A DNA stretch of 64,000 nucleotides from Arthrobacter sp. MYb227. Its GTDB lineage: Bacteria > Actinomycetota > Actinomycetes > Actinomycetales > Micrococcaceae. A program made the translations under genes and the position numbers. Below are positions 34,866 through 43,899 of this stretch, piece after piece (position 1 is the stretch's first letter; every line of letters begins with the position of its first letter). The notes under the pieces are model-generated. The model ran no database searches. It was given only the letters and a program-made list of their open reading frames with translations, and was not told where the DNA came from. The stretch is taken from NCBI RefSeq assembly GCF_002975435.1, contig NZ_PCPT01000013.1, forward strand, positions 1-64,000, written 5' to 3'.

Positions 34866-36311
34866 TCAGTATGCGCCGTCTTTACCAAAAACGGCTTTAA
34901 CAGTACGGAAAAGAATTATTAAATCCTGCATTAGTGACCAGTTCTCGACGTAGTACAGATCTAACCGTACACTTTCTTCCCACGAAAGATCCGAACGTCC
35001 GCTCACTTGCCACAAACCTGTTACACCAGGTTTGACCATTAGCCTGCGCGAAACGTATTTCTCATATGCGGCCACTTCGGCTGGGAGAGGAGGACGCGGT
35101 CCCACCATGCTCATTTCTCCTACTAAGACATTCCACAGTTGCGGCAGCTCATCAATACTGTATCGGCGAATGAATGCCCCGAGCTTTGTAATTCGAGGAT
35201 CGTCTTTCATCTTGAATAGTACGGCATTTCCTTCATTAGATGGCTGGAGATCCATCAATTGTGCTTCGGCATCAACTACCATAGAACGGAATTTGTGCAT
35301 CTTAAATGCTTTTCCATTTAGACCAACGCGTTCTTGATGAAAAAAGGCTGGGCCTGGGCTATCAAGTTTGATCAGTGCAGCGATCAATAGAAAAAACGGA
35401 GACAATAAAAGGAGCCCAATAGTGGATCCCAAAATATCGAAGGTTCGTTTGAGGCTGGCTTGGCCCCCTTTCAGCCGCGGAGTTGAGACATGAATAAGCG
35501 GAAGACCTGCCACCGGCTGAGTATGAATTCTCGGTCCTGCAATGTCAGTCAGCGCGGGAGCCAAGATCATGGAAACTCGCCTTTCCTGAAGTTCCCAGCC
35601 CAGCTGACGTATCGTCACTGGATTGAGCTGTGAATCTGAAGAGAGCGCAATGGCATCTACATCATGAAACTCCACTGCACTCAGAATTCCACTTAGGCCT
35701 GTGCTCACTGATACGACAGGGACGGGTAGTTCCTCCCCTTTGGGCGACTTCATCGCATATCCGGGAAGGATTGCTCCTATCGGTTCGAATCCGGCGCCTG
35801 GCTCACTAGAGAGCGAATTGTAGAGATGTTCTACTGCGCTGGGCGCTCCCACAAGTAGCAGACGTCGGGTGAAATTACCTCGCAATCGGTGCCGTACCAG
35901 CCACCGGCGCGAAAACCACCGTGATAGTAGGAGCAAAAATAGGCCCACTGGCAGTGCAATTCCGACATAGCCGCGTGCGGTGCTGAGGTCGAGAGCGTAG
36001 GAAATGATGGCGATGCCACCGAAAAGGTACATAGTTGAAACGACAACTCTTTTATATTCTTCGCTTCCAGCCCCTAGGATCCTAAGATCCCGAGCTCCCC
36101 ATATTTCCAGCACAATCCACCAGAACGCAGCGAACAGAAGTGTCAGTGTCCAATAATTAGTATTGAGATAGTCGGAGCTTAGAGACGGATCTTTGGCTGT
36201 TCCGAAGCGAGTAAGTTGTGCTGTAAGCATCGCGGACATGATAAGCACTGCGTCCATGAATGCAATTCTTCTCGGAAGCACAGAGCGCCATGAGTGGCGT
36301 GTTTTGAGCAA
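34866..36311 (-). CDS. Undecaprenyl-phosphate sugar-phosphate transferase (polysaccharide initiation)
   Basis: 481 aa, polyprenyl glycosylphosphotransferase of WbaP/CpsE type. N-terminal membrane helices, a central CoA-binding-like domain, and a C-terminal bacterial sugar transferase domain: KRTFDILGSTIGLLLLSPFF, SPGPAFFHQERVGLNGKAF, KMHKFRSMV, MSMVGPRPPLPAEV, KPGVTGLWQVSGRSDLSWEE. It attaches the first sugar phosphate to the lipid carrier. TTG start at 36311 preceded by GGGGGAG at normal distance. Co-oriented with the dehydrogenase gene upstream (75-bp gap). Confidence 0.92.
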   Translation of the reverse strand: MLKTRHSWRSVLPRRIAFMDAVLIMSAMLTAQLTRFGTAKDPSLSSDYLNTNYWTLTLLFAAFWWIVLEIWGARDLRILGAGSEEYKRVVVSTMYLFGGIAIISYALDLSTARGYVGIALPVGLFLLLLSRWFSRRWLVRHRLRGNFTRRLLLVGAPSAVEHLYNSLSSEPGAGFEPIGAILPGYAMKSPKGEELPVPVVSVSTGLSGILSAVEFHDVDAIALSSDSQLNPVTIRQLGWELQERRVSMILAPALTDIAGPRIHTQPVAGLPLIHVSTPRLKGGQASLKRTFDILGSTIGLLLLSPFFLLIAALIKLDSPGPAFFHQERVGLNGKAFKMHKFRSMVVDAEAQLMDLQPSNEGNAVLFKMKDDPRITKLGAFIRRYSIDELPQLWNVLVGEMSMVGPRPPLPAEVAAYEKYVSRRLMVKPGVTGLWQVSGRSDLSWEESVRLDLYYVENWSLMQDLIILFRTVKAVFGKDGAY

Positions 36312-36386
36312 TTTCGTCTCCCCCGAATATTGTGCCCAGCTAAGTTTGAGACTTTATGTGAAAACAATTGTTCCAAATCAGTGAAA

Positions 36387-37718
36387 CTAGTTCTTGCTTT
36401 CGAATTTGCGACCCAACGCGGTGATGTTCCAGCCAGCGTGTTCCCACTCATCGATAGGCATAACATTGCGTCCGTCGATGAAGTTTCGGTTTGCTACGAC
36501 GGTCGCGAGTTCGGTAGGAACGAGGGCACGGAATTCGGACCATTCAGTCAAGAGAATTACTAGATCCGCTTGTGTGGCTGCTTCAAAAGCTGAATCGACA
36601 TATTTTAAGCGCGGGAATCGCTTTGCAGCGTTCGCGTTTGCCTTGGGGTCGTAGACGTTTACGTCAGCGCCTGAATTAAAGAGACGGGCAGCAACATCTA
36701 GGGCTGGAGAATCTCGTACATCATCACTATTTGGTTTAAATGCCGCGCCAAGCACGGCAATCTTCTTACCAGCTAGCGGACCAATCATGTCTTCGGCAAG
36801 GTAAACAACACGATCGCGACGACGAAGGTTGATTTCATCAACTTCAGACAGGAAACGCATCGTGCGTTCTAACCCCAGCTCACTGATTCGTGCCTGGAGG
36901 GCTCTGATGTCTTTGGGTAAGCAACCGCCTCCAAAACCTACACCAGCGTTGAGGAAACGACGACCGATCCTAACGTCAAAACCGATCGCATCTGCCAACG
37001 TTCTGATATCGCCACCGACGGTCTCAGTAACTTCAGAAAACGCATTGATGAATGAGATTTTGGTAGCTAAGAATGCGTTTGCTGCGACTTTGACCAATTC
37101 AGCAGTTTCAAAATCAGTGCTAATAAAAGGCGTATCTACCGCAAGTGCACGTGCGTAAACTTCGCGGAGCACCTTTTCGGTAACGGCGCTATCTGCACCA
37201 ACGACGAGACGGTCTGGCGTCAAAGTGTCTTCAACTGCGAACCCCTCACGTAGGAACTCCGGGTTCCATGCAAAGCCAATTGAAATATCGGGATTTTTAA
37301 TCTCAGCAATCATTTTGCTTAGACGTCGAGCTGTACCAACGGGTACAGTTGACTTTCCAACGATGAATGCATCCTTGCTAATGTTCTCTGCAAGCGAACG
37401 AGTGGCCGCGTCGACAAACGTTAGATCAGCTGCGATATCACCTGCTTTCTGGGGCGTTCCTACACCGATGAAGTGTACATCTGCCCAACCACCGATTTCT
37501 TCGTAAGAAGTAGTGAAACGTAGGCGTCCAGTGGCTATGTGCTTGCGAAGTAGTTCCGGCAGACCCGGTTCATGGAAAGGCAGCTCACCTCGGGTCAAGC
37601 TGTCAATCTTGTCTTGATCGATGTCAAGTCCGATGACCTCGAAACCCAATTCCGCCATACAAGCCGCATGGGTTGCACCCAAATAGCCGGTTCCGATGAC
37701 GCTCATCCGCAATGACAT
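36387..37718 (-). CDS. UDP-glucose/GDP-mannose dehydrogenase family protein (probable UDP-glucose 6-dehydrogenase)
   Basis: 443 aa. N-terminal NAD fold VIGTGYLGATHAACMAELG; central domain with VGFGGGCLPKDIRAL, where the Cys is catalytic; C-terminal substrate domain GAAFKPNSDDVRDSPAL. It oxidises a nucleotide sugar at C6, most likely UDP-glucose to UDP-glucuronate, supplying an acidic sugar for the exopolysaccharide. ATG with GGAGAAG upstream. Divergent from the glycosyltransferase operon. Confidence 0.9.
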   Translation of the reverse strand: MSLRMSVIGTGYLGATHAACMAELGFEVIGLDIDQDKIDSLTRGELPFHEPGLPELLRKHIATGRLRFTTSYEEIGGWADVHFIGVGTPQKAGDIAADLTFVDAATRSLAENISKDAFIVGKSTVPVGTARRLSKMIAEIKNPDISIGFAWNPEFLREGFAVEDTLTPDRLVVGADSAVTEKVLREVYARALAVDTPFISTDFETAELVKVAANAFLATKISFINAFSEVTETVGGDIRTLADAIGFDVRIGRRFLNAGVGFGGGCLPKDIRALQARISELGLERTMRFLSEVDEINLRRRDRVVYLAEDMIGPLAGKKIAVLGAAFKPNSDDVRDSPALDVAARLFNSGADVNVYDPKANANAAKRFPRLKYVDSAFEAATQADLVILLTEWSEFRALVPTELATVVANRNFIDGRNVMPIDEWEHAGWNITALGRKFESKN

Positions 37719-37991
37719 TCTTCTCCAAATATGTAAAAACTAGGCTGCGCAAGCACACATAAGTTGCAGGCAGCTGTACTGATCAACCCTTGAAAAAATG
37801 ACTTTGGCAGAAAAAGCTGAGTCTGCCCAATGAAGCATATCCGCAAACCGAGTCGAGGGTGAGTCGAGCAACTTTGCCCCCCGAGAGGCGTTCATCACAT
37901 GGTTAATGCATCAACAGTTCGTTAAAACCTTGAAATTGCAGATAGATTTATATGTTGGTAGTAGGTTTTCAAAGAATAACGTAGGAGAGTC
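37719..37991. promoter_or_regulatory. Divergent promoter region of the polysaccharide locus
   Basis: 273 bp between the dehydrogenase and first glycosyltransferase genes. It contains a direct repeat GAGTCGAG-ggt-GAGTCGAG (37850-37868) and a possible promoter for the plus strand (TTGAAA at 37930, TATGTT at 37951, short 15-bp spacer). It may drive both halves of the locus. Confidence 0.4.
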
Positions 37992-39143
37992 TTGAGCGGT
38001 CTCATTGTGCACGAGTGGTTGGAACCTACTGGCGGCGCGGAAAAAGTAGTCCAAGAAATGGCTAGCACTTACCCAGATGCAAGGATTCTAACGCTTTGGA
38101 ACGATGGCCATGCAGAAATAGATGATTCGAGAGTCTCGGAGACTTGGCTCGCCAAAACGCCTTTCCGATCGAATAAAGCAATCGCTATACCTGCAATGTT
38201 GCCCACGTGGCGTCGCCAGAGCCTAGGCGATGCTGATTGGGCGCTTGTTAGCTCCCACCTGTTTGCACATCATGTTTCATTCACAGACGCAAAACGAGAT
38301 GTTGAAAAATTTGTGTACGTCCACACCCCAGCACGGTACATCTGGGAACCTGATCTTGACGCGCGAGGTAACTCAATGATTGCGCGGGGCTTGGCTGGAC
38401 TCCTGAAACCGGTTGATAGGAGACGGGCCGCAGAAGGGGCTAATTTTGCTGCGAATAGTGAATTTGTAAGAGACCGTATTCGGCGAACATGGAACCAAGA
38501 CGCGGAAGTTATTTATCCGCCAGTATCCGTGAAGGCAATTCAAAGCGTTGAATGTTGGGCTGATGAGCTGGGACCTGATGACGCTGAAATCCTAGCCCGT
38601 CTTCCCGAGAAGTTTGTACTTTCTGCCTCTCGATTCGTTCCTTATAAGAGACTTGACATGGCCATAACAGTCGCTGAGGCCTCAGGAATCCCAGCAGTTA
38701 TAGCTGGAAGTGGTCCAGATGAGACGAGGCTTCGAGCTCGGGCTGCAGAATCCTCTGTACCAGTTCACTTCGTCCAACGGCCCTCGGACCCATTCTTGTA
38801 TGCGTTATATGAACGGGCTGTGGCATACGTTTTTATGGCCATAGAAGATTTCGGGATCATGCCAGTTGAGGCTATGGCAATCGGAACACCCGTAATCTGT
38901 GGAAACGAAGGTGGTGTTTTAGAGACAGTGTCCCATGGTATGAGCGGAGCACACTTACAAGCAACAGATGTCCAAGCGCTGCGTGAAGCACTGGAACTTA
39001 CCGTGTCACTGGACCGGGCAAAGATTCGTTCGCATGCGACAAAGTTTGATGCCAGCCTCTTTAGAAGGAACATCGAATCCTGGACAGGCCGTAGTTCTAC
39101 AAACGAGCAAATTTCTGGAATCGATGACTATGCCCAACGATGA
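37992..39143 (+). CDS. GT4-family glycosyltransferase 1
   Basis: 383 aa, GT-B fold. N-terminal acceptor domain begins VHEWLEPTGGAEKVV; C-terminal nucleotide-sugar domain has SASRFVPYKRLDMAI, VIAGSGPDE and the EX7E motif EDFGIMPVEAMAIGTPVI. TTG start with TAGGAG just upstream (short spacing); a GTG 12 codons downstream or less is the alternative. First gene of the plus-strand biosynthesis operon. Sugar and linkage unknown. Confidence 0.88.
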   Translation: MSGLIVHEWLEPTGGAEKVVQEMASTYPDARILTLWNDGHAEIDDSRVSETWLAKTPFRSNKAIAIPAMLPTWRRQSLGDADWALVSSHLFAHHVSFTDAKRDVEKFVYVHTPARYIWEPDLDARGNSMIARGLAGLLKPVDRRRAAEGANFAANSEFVRDRIRRTWNQDAEVIYPPVSVKAIQSVECWADELGPDDAEILARLPEKFVLSASRFVPYKRLDMAITVAEASGIPAVIAGSGPDETRLRARAAESSVPVHFVQRPSDPFLYALYERAVAYVFMAIEDFGIMPVEAMAIGTPVICGNEGGVLETVSHGMSGAHLQATDVQALREALELTVSLDRAKIRSHATKFDASLFRRNIESWTGRSSTNEQISGIDDYAQR

Positions 39144-40236
39144 TTTTTCTTCTGCCGGTATGAAAACGATAATTATCTCTGCTCCGCTTGTTACAAAAGG
39201 GGGAGTCTTCCGCTCAACATGTGAGCTCGTCGAATCAGCTCGTGCGCAGGGCTTGGATTGGTCAGCCCTAATAATCACACGTGGTGACCTCAATCCCGGT
39301 AGATTACCAGTTGGTGTTGATGTAAGGGTTGTCAACCAGAGCGGTATACGAGGGCTCTTGGAATTACGTCGAATTCTTTCTTCATCTGAAACCGTCGGTC
39401 AGGCCGAAGCCGTCATCTCAATGATTCCGCAGACGGACATGCTACTTTCAACAATTAATCGTGGCCGAAAAAAGATTCATGTCGCGTTCGTTAGGGGAGC
39501 TGCATGGCCTCGCAAAGGTGAGTCAAACGAGCTCAGACGTCGAATATGGCGCCTCATTGAACGATGGGCTTTAGGCCAGATGGACGAGGTCTGGACGACA
39601 ACAACAGTGTTGCGAGAAGAAATTGAATGGTCTTCGGCGGTTATCGTCCCTGCAGGAATCGCAGATATTGGATCGCAAGAAGAGCCACAAGTTTCCTTTG
39701 AGCCAGCCAATGTTGTCTGGGCTGCACGAATGTCAATTGACAAGAACCCTCATCTGTTCTTGAATGTGCTGGACGAACTGAAAGTACCAGGATTTATGTA
39801 TGGCGACGGCGAACTACGTTTTGAACTAGAAACGAGTAAACCCACAAACGTCACTTTTGGGGGATGGGCAGATCCCCTTACATTATGGGATAGTGCTGGA
39901 ATCTACTTAGGTACGTCTTTCCGAGAAGCCTTTGGACGGAGCGCAGTCGAAGCTGCAGCACGAGGCCTACCAATGGTTCTTTCGAATGCTTTTGGTGCAG
40001 CACCATTGCTATTCACTGACCCTGAACTGAAAGATCGCTTCGTTCTGGATCCATTAGAAACGGATGCTTGGATTCGAGCGACTCGTGAGTTGTCAGAAGA
40101 CGCAATGCTAAGACAACGAGTTGGACATCATGTTTGGAAGAACGCGAATCTGCTGACCATTGAAAAATCAGTCGAAGCCGTACGCAGACGTTTGCACATG
40201 ATTAAAGATTTAAACGAGATAGAAAAAAATGTTTAA
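39124..40236 (+). CDS. GT4-family glycosyltransferase 2
   Basis: About 370 aa. The ATG at 39124 (MTMPNDDFSSAGMKTIIIS) overlaps the previous gene by 20 bp; ATGs at 39130 and 39160 are alternatives and none has a strong RBS, so coupling is likely. N-terminal KGGVFRSTCELVESA and C-terminal FREAFGRSAVEAAARGLPMV (EX7E) identify a GT-B retaining transferase. Substrate unknown. Confidence 0.83.
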   Translation: MTMPNDDFSSAGMKTIIISAPLVTKGGVFRSTCELVESARAQGLDWSALIITRGDLNPGRLPVGVDVRVVNQSGIRGLLELRRILSSSETVGQAEAVISMIPQTDMLLSTINRGRKKIHVAFVRGAAWPRKGESNELRRRIWRLIERWALGQMDEVWTTTTVLREEIEWSSAVIVPAGIADIGSQEEPQVSFEPANVVWAARMSIDKNPHLFLNVLDELKVPGFMYGDGELRFELETSKPTNVTFGGWADPLTLWDSAGIYLGTSFREAFGRSAVEAAARGLPMVLSNAFGAAPLLFTDPELKDRFVLDPLETDAWIRATRELSEDAMLRQRVGHHVWKNANLLTIEKSVEAVRRRLHMIKDLNEIEKNV

Positions 40237-41392
40237 TAGTAAAAGCGAATTAACTCTAAATTATAAAGTTTTACACTTAGATCACACAACTGCACTTGGC
40301 GGCGCGGAGCTTGCATTAGCCAGACTGTGTAAAATGTCGAACGGATGGGAACCGACGATTGCGTTGCCTGGTAAGAACGACCAGGATTTAGGTCCATTCG
40401 AGTCGTTGGAACCGATAGTCGTCCGTGTTGGCGAACCACAATTATCCGGGGCCAGCCGGTCAGGGATAAACAGTATTGTCGGGTTTATTATCCGCATACT
40501 CGAACAGGTATGGCATTTGCGTCGCGAACATTCGTTCAAAAACGCCGACATCATTCACACGAATACATCACGCTCGGGCCTGTACGGAGCACTTTCGGTG
40601 CTCCTATCGCGCAAACGCTTAGTTGTTCATCTCCGTGACATGGTTACGAGAGAAAGCCTAGGCACTATGGGAAGCCTACTTTTCAAGTCAATTGTTTTGC
40701 CAAGAGCAAATGGTGTGATTGCTAATTCCGAAGCAACACTCGCGACGGCCACGAAGTATATACGGTCTTCTGCATCGATAGCAGTCATTCCAAGCCCTGC
40801 AGGTATACGATCGGACCCGAAGCCAACAACAATTCGAGATTCAGTGGACAAAATCGGGATGGTGGCAAGAATCGATCCGTGGAAAGGGCAAGAGCTGCTT
40901 ATAGAGGCCTTTGCTCGTTCTTTCGGTGGTTCCGCAACGAGATTGGTACTTGCTGGAGCGCCTGCGTTTGGGCATGAAGAATACTTGTCCGCAATTACAC
41001 AAAAAGCAGAAGTACTAGGCATTGCTAGCCAGATCGATTTTCTAGGTCATGTCAACGATGTGAATTCAATAATTGATGATCTGGACATTTGCGTTCAAGC
41101 TTCTATACGTCCTGAACCGCTTGGTCAGAACGTACTACAGTACCTTGCCGCAGGTAAGCCCGTCATATCAGCAGATCAAGGCGGCCCTACCGAATGGATC
41201 ATTCATGGTGAAAATGGCTTGCTCTTCAAAGCTGGCGATGTCGAATCTCTTGCTTCAAATCTCAAAGCCATGCGTAGCAAATCGGTTCGAGAAAAACTTG
41301 CCTCTGGAACAACGCGAGTAAAACCCGTCCCTACGGATGAAATGGTAGCTAGAATGCACGCGGACCTCTTCTCAGAAGTCATCAAGAAGTAA
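40229..41392 (+). CDS. GT4-family glycosyltransferase 3
   Basis: 387 aa, overlapping the previous gene by 8 bp. N-terminal HLDHTTALGGAELALARL; C-terminal VARIDPWKGQELLIEAFA, and SIRPEPLGQNVLQYLAAGKP at the EX7E position. Here the second Glu is replaced by Gln, an unusual change for GT4 enzymes which may alter donor handling. RBS weak (GAGAT). Confidence 0.85.
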   Translation: MFNSKSELTLNYKVLHLDHTTALGGAELALARLCKMSNGWEPTIALPGKNDQDLGPFESLEPIVVRVGEPQLSGASRSGINSIVGFIIRILEQVWHLRREHSFKNADIIHTNTSRSGLYGALSVLLSRKRLVVHLRDMVTRESLGTMGSLLFKSIVLPRANGVIANSEATLATATKYIRSSASIAVIPSPAGIRSDPKPTTIRDSVDKIGMVARIDPWKGQELLIEAFARSFGGSATRLVLAGAPAFGHEEYLSAITQKAEVLGIASQIDFLGHVNDVNSIIDDLDICVQASIRPEPLGQNVLQYLAAGKPVISADQGGPTEWIIHGENGLLFKAGDVESLASNLKAMRSKSVREKLASGTTRVKPVPTDEMVARMHADLFSEVIKK

Positions 41393-41416
41393 TTCATAAT
41401 TAACTGAAGGAATGAC

Positions 41417-42541
41417 ATGTTATCAAAACCGAAGGTAGCCGTATTTAGACAACGTTTGTTCGTTCCGTCAGAGACGTTCATTAGAGATCAGACCAAAGCA
41501 TTAAACGCTCATGATGGGATTTTTATAGCTCGAAGGCCCGTAATAAATCCGTTTGATGCTCCGGTATTCAGCTTATCGGAGCATCAAGGAAAGCTTCATG
41601 ACAGCCTCTTTGCTCTCACCGGAAAATCCGTGGCATTTGAACGTTACCTTCGGCATACATCGCCGTCCTTAGTTCATGCACATTTCGGTCCCGATGGAAT
41701 GCTAGCTTCCGGACCATGTCAAAATACAGAAACGCCGCTAGTGATTACGTTACATGGTAGAGACGCGACTGTTAGTCGTAAGAACCTTCTTCGCACTGGC
41801 CAACCAGTTGCCATCCGCTATGCATTGAATAGGAATACTTTAGCAGAAAGCGCAAAATTCCTTATTTGCGTATCAAATGATTTGAAGGATAAGGCAATCC
41901 AGAATGGATTTCCAGCCAAAAAGCTAATAACTCATTATATTGGTGTTGATACTAATAGATTTGCAATTTCGGTACAGCCACGAAAAAAACGGTTTGTACA
42001 CGTTGCCCGCTTAGTGGAAAAAAAGGGTACTGCAAACTTGCTTCTGGCATTCACCGGAGTTCTGGAGCAGCACCCTGATGCAGCACTCGATATTGTTGGC
42101 AACGGCCCACTCGCGAGTCAGCTTGTGCAACAAGCTAGTGAATTGGGAATAGCCGATAAAGTAGTCTTTCATGGACATCAAGAAAACGAAGTCGTTCGCG
42201 AGCTGATCAGTCAGGCAGCCGCATTTGTGCTTCCTAGTGTGACCGCGCCTAATGGGGATCGAGAGGGTCTGCCTATTTCGATTCTAGAAGCAATGAGCAC
42301 GGGAACACCTGTGATCTCAACGGTTCACTCGGGCATTCCTGAAGCCATAGTTTCGGGAGTATCCGGAATCCTAGTTGAAGAACACGATGTGCAAGAACTG
42401 AGAAAAAGCATGGAAAACATCCTGAGCAATGACAACCTGGCTACAGATTTGGGGCAAGCGGGAGCAGAACGAATTCGCCAGAGATTCGATCTTGGCATAC
42501 AGACTAGCCTTCTTGAACAGTTGTATGACAATGCTAAATAG
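41417..42541 (+). CDS. GT4-family glycosyltransferase 4
   Basis: 374 aa. RBS GAAGGAATGAC before ATG. N-terminal VFRQRLFVPSETFIRDQ and HAHFGPDG; C-terminal VARLVEKKGTANLLLAF, IVGNGPLASQL, and a full EX7E motif DREGLPISILEAMSTGTPVI. Close to colanic-acid-type GT4 transferases. 24 bp after the previous gene. Confidence 0.88.
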   Translation: MLSKPKVAVFRQRLFVPSETFIRDQTKALNAHDGIFIARRPVINPFDAPVFSLSEHQGKLHDSLFALTGKSVAFERYLRHTSPSLVHAHFGPDGMLASGPCQNTETPLVITLHGRDATVSRKNLLRTGQPVAIRYALNRNTLAESAKFLICVSNDLKDKAIQNGFPAKKLITHYIGVDTNRFAISVQPRKKRFVHVARLVEKKGTANLLLAFTGVLEQHPDAALDIVGNGPLASQLVQQASELGIADKVVFHGHQENEVVRELISQAAAFVLPSVTAPNGDREGLPISILEAMSTGTPVISTVHSGIPEAIVSGVSGILVEEHDVQELRKSMENILSNDNLATDLGQAGAERIRQRFDLGIQTSLLEQLYDNAK

Positions 42542-42574
42542 GCACTTGAATTACGGAGCTCTTGAGGCAAAGAA

Positions 42575-43855
42575 GTGAATTTAACATTATTACAAATGCT
42601 GGTGCTTATAATAATGACAATATTTTTATTTGGCTCAGCACTATTTTCTAAAGTTGGTAATGTACTAAATAAAGTTGTTATTATCAGCGTAGTCTACCGA
42701 ATAGTTATTTTCGCCGATCACTCCGCATTGTTGTCAGTGATGGTTAACTTGGTCGGAATAATTAGTATTATATTTGCTATTTTCCGAACTAATCGTGAGA
42801 TTCGGCTTCCGCCTTGGCCGCTACTTGCCTTCTTAATCGTTCCGATTTTCGCAAGCATTGGTTCATCGACAAGCGTAGGGCAGATGTTGGATCGCGGGCT
42901 CGAAAGTGCCTTTCTGATTGCTCTCTCCATCGCCGTTGCTTCCAGTGATAACGTGATCCGAAGATTTGCCAGAAAGCCTGCAGTCTGGTTGCTCTTCTTC
43001 CTATTTATACTTTCTGCAAATGAATTACTGCTGGATGGACAGGCACTCTGGCCGCGTTATGACGGGGTAACTTATAGATTAGAAGCCGTCAATCATTTGA
43101 TTGATGTAATACGCGTTCGCGCAATGGCCTCAACGGGTTATTCCATTACACTTGGAATTGTTGCTGGGATTCTTCTCATTATAGTATGCACCGAGTGGAC
43201 AAGAGCTCGAATTTTCTCGATTTTGTTAGCCCTTTGTGCAGGACTATTCGTAGTATTTGCCGCTGGTTCGCGAACAGCGACTATCGGCCTCCTGATTGTT
43301 CTTCTATTCTGGGTCCTCAAGATGAGGGGTTGGAAGAGGATCGTCTTGGCGCCAATCGTGGCCACAGGTGCGATCGCATTTGTGGCGCCTCGGGGAATCA
43401 GCTCTCTCAACGCTTTAGGAATTGACGAGAATACCGCCAATTCAGAGTCATTTGCCCACCGAGCAGGTGTTTTGAAGTCAGTCTCTGGCCTCATGCAGAG
43501 GGATATTGGTAATGTCCTATTTGGTGGAGGGGATGGGGCAGCGCGCACAGCTTTCACATCTGGTCTTGTCGCGGGCGTTGAGGGAATCACTGTCTTTGAT
43601 AATCAGTATCTGCGCACGCTCGCCGTGAGCGGGATTATTGGATTAGTTCTATTGATAATTACAATAATCAGCCTATTGGTTCGCGGAAACAAATATCAGA
43701 AATCACTGATCATATTTTTTGCCATTTCGATGACTACTTATGATATTTTTACTTGGACCTCCATTTATGTGCTATTTGTCCTAGTTGCTGCTTCGAACTA
43801 TTCGGGCAAATTGAACCGAGCTCAAATCTCACCAAAAGTAGAAATTCGACCTTAG
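42575..43855 (+). CDS. Wzy-type polysaccharide polymerase (O-antigen ligase-like membrane protein)
   Basis: 426 aa, about ten or more membrane helices, with a long outside loop in the second half. It fits O-antigen polymerase/ligase-like proteins by layout (FRTNREIRLPPWPLLAFLIV, AAGSRTATIGLLIVLLFW) rather than by a strict motif. GTG start with GAGG upstream. Placed between glycosyltransferases and flippase as usual for Wzy. AT-rich. Confidence 0.75.
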   Translation: MNLTLLQMLVLIIMTIFLFGSALFSKVGNVLNKVVIISVVYRIVIFADHSALLSVMVNLVGIISIIFAIFRTNREIRLPPWPLLAFLIVPIFASIGSSTSVGQMLDRGLESAFLIALSIAVASSDNVIRRFARKPAVWLLFFLFILSANELLLDGQALWPRYDGVTYRLEAVNHLIDVIRVRAMASTGYSITLGIVAGILLIIVCTEWTRARIFSILLALCAGLFVVFAAGSRTATIGLLIVLLFWVLKMRGWKRIVLAPIVATGAIAFVAPRGISSLNALGIDENTANSESFAHRAGVLKSVSGLMQRDIGNVLFGGGDGAARTAFTSGLVAGVEGITVFDNQYLRTLAVSGIIGLVLLIITIISLLVRGNKYQKSLIIFFAISMTTYDIFTWTSIYVLFVLVAASNYSGKLNRAQISPKVEIRP

Positions 43856-43899
43856 TTCGAAGTCAGCGTACCGTTTACTTCTATGAGAAAGCCTTAGTA

